Assembly (NCBI RefSeq): GCF_032884065.1
Contig: NC_088871.1
Location: 18,682,944 to 18,746,943 of the forward strand
Length of the DNA: 64,000 nt
Direction: 5' to 3'
Source: Artemia franciscana
Taxonomy: Eukaryota > Arthropoda > Branchiopoda > Anostraca > Artemiidae
Below the pieces are notes generated by a model. It saw only the letters and a list, made by a program, of their open reading frames with translations. It ran no database searches and had not been told where the DNA came from. Below are positions 11,426-22,591 of the stretch, one piece after another. Position 1 is the first letter of the stretch. Each line of letters starts with the position of its first letter. Made by a program: the position numbers and the translations under genes.

Positions 11426-11580
11426 AGAATAATGAGGTATAGATCTGAATACGGATTGTTTTTCCTATGGACAATTATATGTTGCATGTTCAAGAGTCAG
11501 TAAACCTGACAATCTATTTATATGCATTGACAATGGGACAGCGAAGAATGTTGTATATTCCCATGTTTTACGTAGTTAAA

Positions 11581-11582
<2 letters not shown>

Positions 11583-11673
<91 letters not shown>
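11583..11673. repeat. (TA)n microsatellite in nested Helitron
   Basis: About 45 TA dinucleotides. The tract and ~60 bp after it are missing from unit 2, where a short GC-rich join near 21217-21242 replaces them. The same position carries (TA)n in other family members (56205-56265, 58664-58738). Confidence 0.85.
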
Positions 11674-11675
<2 letters not shown>

Positions 11676-11791
11676 ATTCACAGGTGGGACACAGGGACAC
11701 AACTACAATGGCGCGTAACTAATATGGCGCGTAACGACTTACGCGCGCGGGGGGGGCTTGGGGGGTCGCGAAGCGCCACCCCAACTGCTAG

Positions 11792-12301
11792 TCTACTATA
11801 ATCATCGACTGGGCTGTACCTGAATGCCATGCGATAATTTTCATGTTGCTCTTGTGATTCCTTTTGTGATTCCTTTGCACGCTTTCTTTTGGCATTATCT
11901 CTTGAAGCCGCGAGCCTGTTTTCACGTTGCTCTTGTGATTCCTCGACACGCCTTCTTTTTTCACTTTCTCTTTTAGCAGCAAGTGTGGTTTCGCGTTGCT
12001 CTGGTAGTTCCTCGACACGCCTTCGTTGACGTAAATTGCACATTCCTAATCTAGCATTATCTCTTGAAGCTGCAAGCCTGTTTTCATGTTGCTCTTGTGA
12101 TTCCTCGACACGCCTTCTTTTTTTACTTTCTCTTTCAGCAGCAAGTCTGGTTTCGCATTGCTCTGGTAGTTCCTCGACACGCCTTCGTTGACGTAAATTG
12201 CACATTCCTAATCTGGACCTTTCTCTTTGAACCGCAAGCCTGGTTTTACTTTTTGGTAACATTCTATAACATTGACAGTTAGAAAAATCTTCACATGCCA
12301 A
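11792..12301 (-). pseudogene. Helitron N-terminal Lys/Arg-rich repeat region, copy 1
   Basis: The minus-strand frame reads MLPKSKTRLAVQRERSRLGM followed by repeats of the type QRRRVEELPEQCETRLAAER and KKRRRVEESQEQHENRLAA, ending in YSPVDDYS. Such basic, glutamate-rich repeats of ~23 residues precede the Rep domain in many animal Helitrons and probably form a charged helix. The frame is cut by the nested Helitron at 11791/11792, exactly at the DYS position of the protein. The open frame past 11791 to 11678 is nested-element sequence. Confidence 0.75.
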
Positions 12302-12563
12302 GCTTGCTAAAGCTCAACAATTTATAATAAACCTCAGAATTTTAAGTATCTTTTTTAAGGTTTTCAAATTACATTAATCTATTGTCAAAATATTTCGAAA
12401 TATTTATGCAATTCCCAGTTTTTGCATTTAAACCCTCAACACAAAAATACATACAACTTATTTTTATATATATATAGAAGATATAATCTGGCGTAACAGA
12501 CAAAGTGTAACAGACATAACATACAAACAACTTATTTTTATATATATAGAAGATAGATAGATA

Positions 12564-12736
12564 TGAGGGGGCTCACCCCTCGTCGATACCTCGCTCTTTA
12601 CACTAAAGCTTAAATTTTGTCCCAATTCCTTAAGAATGACCCCTTAATCACAAAGGCCGTAGAATAAATAGTTGAAATTGCTAAAAATAATTTAGCGTAA
12701 AGAGCGAGGTGTTACGAGGAGGTAAACCCCTCATAT
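12564..12736. repeat. Foldback repeat, GAGCGAGG family
   Basis: Arms with ATGAGGGGGCTCACCCCTCG plus CCTCGCTCTTTAC pair with GTAAAGAGCGAGGTG plus AACCCCTCAT. This is the same family as 6097-6344 and sits immediately upstream (5') of the Helitron. Flanking sequence to about 13075, with ATTACTGGGAAGTATGG, also recurs inverted near 48820-48970. Confidence 0.65.
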
Positions 12737-13085
12737 GCGTAATAATTTCTGTTCGTTTTAAGTATTAATGCTGCTCCTCACTTTCAGTAGAAAAAACTTT
12801 TCATATTCATTTTTTCATTTTTTTTTAAATAATGCTAAAAAATCCTGCGCCCCCTCCATTGAAAGTCTCTTCCCCCATGAGAAGTTCCTCCATGGAAAGA
12901 TCCTCCCACGTAACCCCCCCCCCTCAACTCTCCCCCCAAACCAAAAAAATCCCCTTGAAAACGTCTGTACACTTCCCAGTAACCATTACTGGGAAGTATG
13001 GAACATGTAAACACAGGTCAAAGTTTGTAACTTGCAGCCCCTCCCACGGGGACTGCGAGGGAGTAAGTCGTCCCCAAAGACATGT

Positions 13086-14370
13086 TGGCCATGGATAAAA
13101 TTGCCGAGGATCTGGAAGATACAGCTAGAAGGCATAATAACAAAATATTGTGCTGATATGTTAATAAATTGAGAGGGAATAAACAGTCCGGACTTGTCCC
13201 AGTTAAAGATAGGAACAGGGCCATATTAGTGATAAGGAAAGAGTTTAAGAGAAATGGGCAGAACATTTTGAGAATGTGCTAAGCTGAGATAGAGTAGAAG
13301 GAAAAGATAGAGAGAAAAATGAAAAAAATATGATACCTTTGATGTGAAGGAAGATTTGTTTTGTGAGAAAAAATTAGCAACAGAGCTAAAAGGATTCAAA
13401 AATAATAAGCTTCCAGGTGGTAGTGTGATAAATGAGTTTCTTAAATATGGTGGCTCTCAGGTTAGAAATAAGTTACTGAAGATTATTGAAATTATTGAAT
13501 TATTGAAGATTATTGAATTATTGAAATATGATTTTTGAAAGAGGGGAAGCACCTACCGATTTTAGGAAAACCTTAATGAAACCACTGTACAAGAAATGTC
13601 ATAAGAGTGAATGTGGTAATTATCGAGGCATTAGTCTGGTCTCTGTAGGAGGCAAATTACTTAGCAATATAATACTTTTTAGACTGAGCGAGGCTGTAGA
13701 CAAAGTTTTAAGAGAAGAATAGTGTGGTTTTAGAAAAAGTAGAGGGTTTGTCGACCAGATTTTCACTCTTTAGTTAATTGTTGAGAAGTGCCTGTGTTAT
13801 CAAACACCTTTGGTCCTCATTTTCATAGATTATGAGCAAACGTTCGATTCTGTTGATAGAAGAGCTGTAACGATGGTCTTATGCTTTTATGGCATACCCG
13901 AGAAATACATTAAAGTAATTATAGCTATGTACGAGAATAACACTGCTGCGGTTAAGGTAGGAAATAAGGCTAGCATCTGGTTTAGTATTAAATCAGGAGA
14001 AAAACAAGGTCGTATTCTATCCCCCTTTATATGGATAATTTTGATTGGACTTTGTCTTAAGGAGCACAAGAAAGACAATGGGAGACCACGGAATCAAATG
14101 GGAAGGAAAAACTCTCCTGGACTGAGATTATGCTGACGATTCATGTATCTTAGATGAAAGTATGAGCAAATCGATTTAACTTCTAGAGGTTTTGCGAGTT
14201 TAGGGTGCTAGATTAGGTTTGAAAATTAATGTTGAGAAGACTAAGTCACAAAGGCTAGGAATAAGTGAAGATGAAATGGAGAAGTTGGATAACAAAAAGA
14301 TTGTTTAGGTGGACAACTTCACTTGGTAGCATTAAAGACTGCGTAAATGAAGACCTATATTGGCAAAATA
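13086..14370 (+). pseudogene. Non-LTR retrotransposon reverse transcriptase relic, copy 1
   Basis: Three frames in order give an upstream linker (DKIAEDLEDTARR, SGLVPVKDRN), the fingers region (LYKKCHKSECGNYRGISLVS), and the palm/thumb region (FIDYEQTFDSVDRR, FYGIPEKYIKVI, GEKQGRILSPFIWII). An out-of-frame DYADD catalytic motif follows at about 14130. This is an endonuclease-RT type LINE, clade unresolved. Stops (after LREE at 13720, and in the 13750-13800 region) and frameshifts kill it. The 5' endonuclease is absent and the 3' end fades into a T-run at 14371-14406. Confidence 0.8.
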
Positions 14371-14373
14371 TAT

Positions 14374-14409
<36 letters not shown>

Positions 14410-14587
14410 CCAGGGCAATTCGTATCGAAAAATTTGTCGTAGAAACTTCAAAAAGTGAATTTTGGAGGGAAAAACGGTTCGAATCGAAGTTGAGAGGGCT
14501 AGTGCCATTTTTAATAGTCGAAAGTGATTGGAGGGTAACTAACCCCCCTCCCACGCCCACTATTTTCTCAAGCACATTCAATCAATT

Positions 14588-14618
14588 TTCTTGTAATAGC
14601 TATTTGCTATTACAAGAA
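14588..14618. repeat. Perfect 13 bp hairpin at the tandem-duplication junction
   Basis: TTCTTGTAATAGC (14588-14600), loop TATTT, GCTATTACAAGAA (14606-14618). The left arm is the normal end of unit 1, which continues differently at 24115. The right arm (14606-14617) belongs to neither unit and is an inverted copy of the left arm. It then joins unit 2 at ATCCCTCC. Confidence 0.93.
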
Positions 14619-15752
14619 TCCCTCCACTCTAAGTGTTTTCCAAGATTTTAGGTTTCCCCCTCCCAACTCCCCCCAATGCCACCAGATCCGATCGGGATTT
14701 AAAATAAGAGCTCTGAGACACGATACCATTCCAAACATCAAGTTTCATTAAGATCTGATCAACTGTTCGTAAGTTAAAAATGCTTCATTTTTTTTATTTT
14801 TTCCGAATTAACCAGCCCCCCATTCTCCCCCAGAAGGTCAAATCGGGAAAATGACGATTTCTAATTTAATCTAGTCCGGCCCCTGATACGCCTTCCAAAT
14901 GTCACCGTCCTAACCTACCTGGAAGTATCTAAAGTAGCAAAACCGGGACCGACAGACAGACCGACAGAATTTGCGATTGCTATATGTCACTTGGTTAATA
15001 CCAAGAGCCATAAAAAACTGAAAATAAATGCATATGGTATTGATTTTGAAAAAATGCCAAAAAGTGTCCTTTTTTTCAAAAAGTTGCCTTTTTTCACCCA
15101 ATAGTGGCAGGGTGTCACCCAGGGTGAAAAAGTGTCAAAAAAGCACTAAAAGTGTCCCTTTGGCAACCCTGGTGTCATAACCTTGACAAGTTGTTATAAA
15201 GAATGGTGAAAATAAGGTTGACTCGGCAAACGCTCTTAAACTCCTACTTTATGCAGTTCAAGACGAACCCTTATTTTAACGTACCTTTATCAAACTGTCC
15301 ATGGTAACAAACTGTAAGTAAGTAGCGTTGCGGCTCAATAGTAACCGAAATTTAAAAGTGGATATCAGGATATCAAGAGAATATTTTAACTGGCTTATTA
15401 TGCTGATTCCAAATACATAAGATTTATTAAGTTTAGTGCTACTCATAAAAACCTACGAGCCAGAAAAAAATTGGCTGATTTTTGAAAAAGGGGAGAAACA
15501 ACCCTTAAAGTCAAGGAATCTTAATAAAAATCACACCATCCGAGAACCCTATTGTAGAAGTTTCAAACTCCAAACTGCAAAAATGTAGTCTTATATTTTT
15601 TTTGGCAGAAGGAAGGATGGGTTATTTTGTTGTTGTTGTTGTTTTTCCCTGGGTGATCAAGTCAGCAATCTTAAAATATCGGGAAAGGTGTTATTCAAAC
15701 GGAAATCATAGATCTAGTGCCCTTTTTAAATGATTAAAAAAAAAGTTTTTTT

Positions 15753-16000
15753 AAATGAAAGTAAGGAGCGACATTAAAACTTCAAACGAACAGAAATTAC
15801 TCCGTATATTAAAGGGGCTTTTCGTCCTCAACGCCTCGCTCTTTGCGCTAAAGTTTGACTCTTTCTCTTAACTCGACTTCTTAAAAATTTTAAAAACTTC
15901 AGCGTAAAGAGCGAGGCGTTGAGGACAAAAAGCCCCTTTCATATACGCAGTAATTTCTGTTCGTTTTAAGTTTTAATGTCGCTCCTTTCTTTCATTTAAA
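15753..16000. repeat. Foldback repeat (unit 2 copy of 6097-6344)
   Basis: Same palindrome and flanks as in unit 1, duplicated with the block. Confidence 0.75.
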
Positions 16001-16474
16001 AAAAAACTTGTTTTTTTTCTGGACGTTTTTAAATTAATGCCTTTTTTTTATCTTGGCTCTCCGCGCATAAATAATTAAAACGAAATTTGTATATTAATTT
16101 TTTTGGGCTAAATGGGTTTTTCATTGTTATAATTGGAAGATTTTGAGAAAAAAGGAGCGAGAGAGGAGGCCTAGTTGCCCTCCAATCTTTTGATTACATA
16201 AAAAGGCAACTACAACTTCTAATTTTTTACTAACGTTTTCATAAGTAAAAAATATATGTAACTTACGAATTAAATTACGTAGCGAACTTCTATATTCGTA
16301 TGTTTTATTGCGTACTAGCTGTTGGGGTGGCGCTTCGCGCCACCCCAACACCTAGTTGGTGGGGGCGCGTCGACCCCCCCCCCCGCGCGCGTAAGTCGTT
16401 ACGTGCCATATTAGTTACGCGCCATTGTAGTTGTGTCCCTGTGTACCACCTATGAATATTGATAGATTTATATA

Positions 16475-17979
16475 TGTGTTTTGAACTACGTACAACATTC
16501 TTCGCTGTCCAATTGTCGCTGCATATAAATCGATTGTCGGGTTTACCGACCCTCGAACATGCAACGTACAATTGTCCATGGGAAAAACAATCAGTATTAA
16601 GATCTATACCACATTTTTCTAATGATTGAATTTGAGCTTTGTTGATGGTGATTGCAAATGCTAATCGAATTGGGAATTAAAATCTTTTAAATTGAAAAGG
16701 CAGATCCGTTGGAATCATGGGAATGCGAGGAATAAGAACAGCCTCACCCTCAAAAGGCCCTGTCAAGATTGTGGCCTCTATTACGTTTTCCATTGTTTTT
16801 TTTTACGGCAAGTCGCGTGCCATTGCAAAGCTTTGGTGGGTTGATATTTCTTAACAGTATTATTGGTACGCCTATTTTTAGTTGTAGCACGTGTGGTGGA
16901 AACCCTGAAAGATCCACGGAATTTAAAAATTCAGATGGATAATTAACCGCCTCATTTGGTTCCAAAACTGTGTCGACTGACTTGTAAAGGACTGCCTGGT
17001 CTCGAATCTTGGTCAAAACAATATTGTTGATTTCGTGGACGTCTATATTTTTGGGTGCAAGAATCGCTCTTTCACTTAGCCATTTATTATTTTTATAATT
17101 GTTTAGAATATTCGGAAATACTTTTTCAATCAATTCATTTTTGGACGTCACTAAATTACAGAATTCAGCAGGTAGTTGTATACGTCCTGAAATTGAGTCT
17201 ACTGGGAGCTTTCTGTTTCCAATTGCCAGCAATTGATCTGAAAATGTTTGACCAGAGTCATCGTTTTGCAATCGGACACGCATATTTGTAGTTAATTTTA
17301 ATGTTTTTACGTGTGCCCATAAATTAGAATTTTTCAGGCAAGCATTCATTTCGTCTGCAGGGGTTGATCTAGGTATTATAGGTAATGTTTGCCTGAAATC
17401 ACCCGCAAGCAATATTAATGTGCTGCCAAAGGGTTTCGAATTCCCTCGCAAATCTTTCAAACATTGATCCAGAGCCTCGAGCGATTTTTTGTGTGCCATT
17501 GTGCACTCGTCCCAAATAATAAGTTTGCATTGCTGCAATACTTTACCCATCCCAGATGATTTGGAAATATTGCACGTGGGAGTTTCTGTAGAATGCAAAT
17601 TCAGAGGCAATTTCAAAGCGGAATGAGCAGTTCTTCCACCAGGCAGCAACGTTGCGGCTATTCCGGACGACGCAATTGCCAACGCTATATCATTTTTTGA
17701 TCGTATTGATGCCAGAATCAGTTTTATCACAAACGTTTTACCAGTACCTCCTGGCGCATCCAAAAAGAAAATTTCTCCAGCGTTGTTATCGACACAATGC
17801 ATTATCGTATCATAAATGTCTTTTTGTTCCGACGTTAACTTGGAAATGTTATTTTGTACATACGACAATAGATCACTCGTACTGTAACTTTGTTCACGAT
17901 CCAATTCTACACATGTCGAAACCGCAGTGGTACGATTAGGTGAAGGCATTCCCAAATCCTGAAGAGGATTGTTTGCCAT
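16475..17979 (-). pseudogene. Helitron Pif1-like helicase domain, copy 2
   Basis: Same reading as copy 1, with Walker A GGTGKT, Walker B WDECTM and LLAGDFRQTLP. At about 17050 it encodes APKNIDVHE where copy 1 has ALQNIDVHE. The A-run before the C-terminal third is shorter, so the frame extends to 16750 (RNRGHNLDRAF) but still leaves the true C-terminal frame. [10 protein letters not shown] and [11 protein letters not shown] lie downstream, out of frame. Confidence 0.83.
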
Positions 17980-18787
17980 ACATACGCCAAATCTTCTATA
18001 ATAACTAAAGTGTAGTTATAAATTTCTGATGTAAAATCAAAAGTCATATCTGACGTCTCTAACCGTTTTCGATGGAGTATATCTTCGGTCATTTTTGATT
18101 TATGTTTTTCCCATAACTCTGTTGGAGCTGACGGAGAGCAAGTTGTTAGTATGATGCCAAATAATGTACGAATTCGACTTGGAGTTGACGTTTCGCACGC
18201 GTCATTGATGCAGTTATCCCAGTGTTGGTCATTCTCCAATAAATTCAAAGCTTGGCATGCACTACGGTAAGTGTCATGTATAGTACCGTTTACAGTTCTC
18301 AAATACTCAAAGGACGTTGGACCGGGTACATTCACCAAAAGCAGGCGTAGAAAGAAGCATTCATGTTGATTGGGGTGAACGGTGTAGAGTCTTCCTATCG
18401 TGGTATCTTTGAAGATGGTAGGTTGGCCGTCGACTGACTTACCCTGTTTTCGACGTTCAAATACTTTGTTTTTAGTATTCCATGTGTAATACGAAGGCAC
18501 TTCATTATACAGCAGTTTTTTTGAAAAAGAATCATTTTTGTATAGCGAAAAGAAAGCAGTTAACTTTGTATCCGGTGGATTCAGGGCTCTTTGTTGCACA
18601 TTGGATTCCGAAAAATAAACACGTTGACCATTCTTACCGCTAAGTGAACAACAGCTGGACTACGTTCATGTATCGGAAATGAAAGAATTCGCCAAACAGC
18701 TTCATTACTGCTTATGTATCTTCCAGCCTGATATTGTACGATTTCGTCGATATCTTTGATTTCGGACTGCAAGCCAAAAACTGCCAT
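17907..18787 (-). pseudogene. Helitron Rep-to-helicase linker region, copy 2
   Basis: Frames 18787-18581 and 18599-17907 carry the same blocks and the same two frameshifts as 8247-9127. One visible difference is PSAPTELWEK for PSARTELWEK. Confidence 0.8.
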
Positions 18788-18796
18788 GTCACTGCC

Positions 18797-20501
18797 TTAG
18801 TTGACGTATTTACATATATATTTGATTGCCTTTACGGAGTTACAGTATTCAACGTTTATGTGTGCATTAAATGTTTTTGATAATAATGGGGAATATGGAA
18901 CAACCCACTGGTTATCTATTTCGATGGTGGTACCGTTACGCTTCTTTATTATTGCTGTTTTACCGCCATCTTCAGTAGATCTTCTTCTATATTGTGGGTA
19001 ACCATCATTGCCAGTAATTGTGTTGTATACTAAAAGTCGAGGATATTGCTTCGTGCACCTTCCTTTGGCCATGCATGGTGAATTTTCGTTCAGTGCACCG
19101 CAAGGTCCATGTATCATATTTTTTACAACAATATCATATAACCCCTTATCGACATTTTCATCAGGTATTTCAGCGGAAATCACATCATCAATTTCGTTAG
19201 AAGTAATTTTATTATGTAGCCAGATTAGTATATGTGCGTGTGGCAAACCTTGTTTTTGCCATTCTACTGGGTACATCCAGCACCGCACTGACCCAAACAC
19301 TTCAAGTTTTACCATGTAGTTTATCAGTGATTTCAACTTTTGCCGGAAGACACGGGCCGTAATGTCATGTCTATGAACCACCGATTGTCCTTGAAGTAAA
19401 AGCTGCTGTATCTCGTCCCAAGATTGATTACATGTAAATGTAATAAATAAATCTGGACGACCATAGAGACGAACATACGCAATAGCATCTTGAGCATATT
19501 CATGCATATGACGGCATTTACAACTGCATCTCGCAAATGAATGTATTGTTCAGAGCGGAGCTTGGTCTGATTCAGACGGATATATAGCAAACGTTCTGAT
19601 TCAATTTTTGCATACATATCAAAGACGTATTGGTGAAACAATCGACGACATTTTAAAATACAATTGTCTTCATCCTGCCGAATCCTTACTCTATAGGAAT
19701 AATAATACATTGCACTGCATTTCTTATTCATTTCTTTGTTAGTGGCTGGATTCATCAATTTAATATTAAAGTGATAGCCGTCGGCTCCATCCCAAAAAAT
19801 GATAGGATAGTGTAGGGCATCGTAGCATCGATGAGCTTCAGCAATTCTTACCAACTGAGCGTTCCGCTTATGAAGAATAATATCTCGAGGTAAAAACTGA
19901 TCACCGACCATAACGATTGCCACTTCGTCGATAGTAGGAGCATTGTATCTACGCACATGTTGGCCAGGAGGCGTTTTGTCAGCAGAAATAACAATTTTAT
20001 GCGGATCAGCAGGCATCAAATCGATGGCTGTTTTGAACAGACGCACTAAATTATTATTTTCGTGGAAAAGATGTTGCAATTGGGAAACAATTGTCCTTTC
20101 AACGTTGGGAGAAATTTCGCAACGTGTATTCAATTCAGAATTTCTATCACTGATGAAGTACAATTGTAAAAATTTATGATTCTCGCCTGAGAATGGTAGA
20201 AGGGACCCTGCTCTATGATAAATTTGCCCTTTTACTTTGAAAGTAGGCATAAATTGATCTTGATTTTCGATTTGAGCACCAAACGACGTCATTTGGAAAC
20301 ATGAGTTATATTTTCTGATGTTTGATAAAAAAAACGCTTAGATTCTGACGTAGTTCCAGTAAGCAAAGTCTTCAATGGCTCTGGGGGTGCAGCCAGTAGA
20401 GGAAGTTTAACTTTCCCTGAGGTGCAACACATTCCCATTGTTTCACCATTAAATTTCAAGGCCTTGCAGTAGGGACAAATTTTAGTCCCGATTTGAACAC
20501 A
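18797..20501 (-). pseudogene. Helitron Rep (HUH) domain, copy 2, with extra frameshift
   Basis: Same Rep sequence as 9137-10851, including the HUH motif (GLPHAHILIWL), the tyrosine motif (KYICKYVN) and the TAA directly after it. A 10 bp deletion near 19515 removes codons around NAGSPRHMHEY and shifts the frame, splitting the 501-codon frame of copy 1 into 20292-19333 and 19507-18797. That change is not in copy 1, so copy 2 decayed further after duplication. Confidence 0.85.
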
Positions 20502-21300
20502 TCTATATATATATAAATAAGTTGTCTCTGTGTGTGTGTGTGTGTCGAGTGACCTCATGTTTAGGTGTCGACTGACGTCATGTTTGTCGACTGACGTCAT
20601 TTTAAGGATTGAGCTGTATGCGTCATGAAGTTGTTTGTCGACTGATGAAATTACATACCGGGACACAAATGACGACCGGGACACAGGGAATCTAAATGAC
20701 GACCGGGAACCTCAAAGAGAAATCACAGACTGGGACACCCGGACACAAATCACGACCGGGACACAGGGAATATAAATGACGACCGGGACACAGGGACACA
20801 ACTACAACGGGGACGCCGGGGGCACAGGCGGGATATATTAATGACGACCGGGACACAGGGACTGTTCGAATATAAATTACAGACCGGGACACAAATGACG
20901 ACCGGGACACAAATGACGACCGGGACACCGGGACACAGGGAATATAAATGACGACCGGGACACTCAGAGAGAGATTACAAACTGGGACACCGGGACACAA
21001 ATGACGACCGGGACACAGGAAATATAAATGACGACCGGGACACAGGGACACATCATTAGAATAATGAGGTATAGATCTGAATACGGATTGTTTTTCCTAT
21101 GGACAATTATATGTTGCATGTTCAAGAGTCAGTAAACCTGACAATCTATTTATATGCATTGACAATGGGACAGCGAAGAATGTTGTATATTCCCATGTTT
21201 TACGTAGTTAAAAACATGTTTTACGCAGTCGTCCGCGCGCGTACGACTTACGCGCGCGGGGGGGGCTTGGGGGGTCGCGAAGCGCCACCCCAACTGCTAG
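20502..21300 (+). mobile_element. Nested non-autonomous Helitron in copy 2
   Basis: Unit 2 counterpart of 10852-11791, with 5' TCTATATATATATAAATAAG and 3' CTAG at 21297-21300. It is shorter because one stretch of minisatellite and the whole (TA)n tract with neighbouring sequence are missing. A short join (TTTTACGCAGTCGTCCGCGC) occupies the gap. Confidence 0.82.
20648..21055. repeat. Minisatellite GACGACCGGGACACAGGG, unit 2 copy
   Basis: Counterpart of 10998-11425, with one AAATGACGACCGGGACAC unit fewer near 20920, as expected for repeat slippage after duplication. Confidence 0.78.
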
Positions 21301-21810
21301 TCTACTATAATCATCGACTGGGCTGTACCTGAATGCCATGCGATAATTTTCATGTTGCTCTTGTGATTCCTTTTGTGATTCCTTGGCACGCTTTCTTTTG
21401 GCATTATCTCTTGAAGCCGCGAGCCTGTTTTCACGTTGCTCTTGTGATTCCTCGACACGCCTTCTTTTTTCACTTTCTCTTTTAGCAGCAAGTGTGGTTT
21501 CGCGTTGCTCTGGTAGTTCCTCGACACGCCTTCGTTGACGTAAATTGCACATTCCTAATCTAGCATTATCTCTTGAAGCCGCAAGCCTGTTTTCATGTTG
21601 CTCTTGTGATTCCTCGACACGCCTTCTTTTTTTACTTTCTCTTTCAGCAGCAAGTCTGGTTTCGCATTGCTCTGGTAGTTCCTCGACACGCCTTCGTTGA
21701 CGTAAATTGCACATTCCTAATCTGGACCTTTCTCTTTGAACCGCAAGCCTGGTTTTACTTTTTGGTAACATTCTATAACATTGACAGTTAGAAAAATCTT
21801 CACATGCCAA
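21301..21810 (-). pseudogene. Helitron N-terminal Lys/Arg-rich repeat region, copy 2
   Basis: Copy of 11792-12301, with the same ~23-residue basic repeats ending YSPVDDYS, cut by the nested Helitron at 21300/21301. Confidence 0.72.
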
Positions 21811-22072
21811 GCTTGCTAAAGCTCAACAATTTATAATAAACCTCAGAATTTTAAGTATCTTTTTTAAGGTTTTCAAATTACATTAATCTATTGTCAAAAT
21901 ATTTCGAAATATTTATGCAATTCCCAGTTTTTGCATTTAAACCCTCAACACAAAAATACATACAACTTATTTTTATATATATATAGAAGATATAATCTGG
22001 CGTAACAGACAAAGTGTAACAGACATAACATACAAACAACTTATTTTTATATATATAGAAGATAGATAGATA

Positions 22073-22244
22073 TGAGGGGGCTCACCCCTCGTCGATACCT
22101 CGCTCTTTACACTAAAGCTTAAATTTTGTCCCAACTCCTTAAGAATGACCCCTTAATCACAAAGGCCGTAGAATAAATAGTTGAAATTGCTAAAAATAAT
22201 TTAGCGTAAAGAGCGAGGTGTTACGAGGAGGTAAACCCCTCATA
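22073..22244. repeat. Foldback repeat (unit 2 copy of 12564-12736)
   Basis: Same ATGAGGGGGCTCACCCCTCG and CCTCGCTCTTTAC arms as in unit 1. Confidence 0.62.
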
Positions 22245-22591
22245 TGCGTAATAATTTCTGTTCGTTTTAAGTATTAATGCTGCTCCTCACTTTCAGTAGA
22301 AAAAACTTTTCATATTCATTTTTTCATTTTTTTTTAAATAATGCTAAAAAATCCTGCGGCCCCTCCATTGAAAGTCTCTTCCCCCATGAGAAGTTCCTCC
22401 ATGGAAAGATCCTCCCACGTAACCCCCCCTCAACTCTCCCCCCAAACCAAAAAAATCCCCTTGAAAACGTCTGTACACTTCCCAGTAACCATTACTGGGA
22501 AGTATGGAACATGTAAACACAGGTCAAAGTTTGTAACTTGCAGCCCCTCCCACGGGGACTGCGAGGGAGTAAGTCGTCCCCAAAGACATGT

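Larger units (their letters stand above)
10852..11791 (+). mobile_element. Non-autonomous Helitron nested in RepHel copy 1
   Basis: Begins TCTATATATATATAAATAAG after an A (10851) and ends with a GCGAAGCGCCACCCC hairpin arm, then CTAG (11788-11791) before a T. It lies opposite to the host Helitron. Removing it rejoins AACACA to TCTACT, which matches the uninterrupted sequence of element A near 32907-32916. The interior holds two TGACGTCA palindromes, a GACCGGGACACAGGG minisatellite, a piece of helicase C-terminus and 3' UTR, and a (TA)n tract. It is an internal-deletion derivative with no transposition genes of its own. Confidence 0.85.
6654..12550 (-). mobile_element. RepHel Helitron, copy 1 (inactive)
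   Basis: On the minus strand the element runs from a TCTATATATATAAAAATAAG 5' end at about 12550 to a 3' end at 6654. The 3' end is a GC-rich hairpin (GGGTGGCGC, loop, GCGCCACCC), a few bases, then CTAG, followed by T in the flank. TC at the 5' end, a 3' hairpin plus CTAG and insertion between A and T are the structural signature of Helitrons. Internally it codes in order for a Lys/Arg-rich N-terminus, a CxxC region, an HUH Rep endonuclease and a Pif1-type helicase, all broken by stops and frameshifts. A second TCTATATATATA motif sits ~75 bp inside the 5' end. A smaller Helitron is nested at 10852-11791. Confidence 0.85.
4962..14605. repeat. Tandem segmental duplication, unit 1 (9644 bp)
   Basis: This block recurs as 14618-24114 in the same order and orientation with near identity. 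Offsets run 9656 at the left edge, 9660 in the helicase, 9650 after a 10 bp indel in Rep and about 9506-9509 past a deleted (TA)n tract. It contains the end of satellite 1, an interspersed repeat, a foldback, the RepHel Helitron with its nested insert, another foldback, a LINE RT relic and the start of satellite 2. All components are shared, so the whole block duplicated after they had accumulated. Confidence 0.92.
16315..22059 (-). mobile_element. RepHel Helitron, copy 2 (inactive)
   Basis: Duplicate of the 6654-12550 element with the same ends (CTAG at 16315-16318, 5' TCTATATATATA at about 22059) and the same nested insert at 20502-21300. It sits in the same flanking sequence as copy 1, so it arose by duplication of the block and not by transposition. 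It carries one extra disabling change in Rep. Confidence 0.85.
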
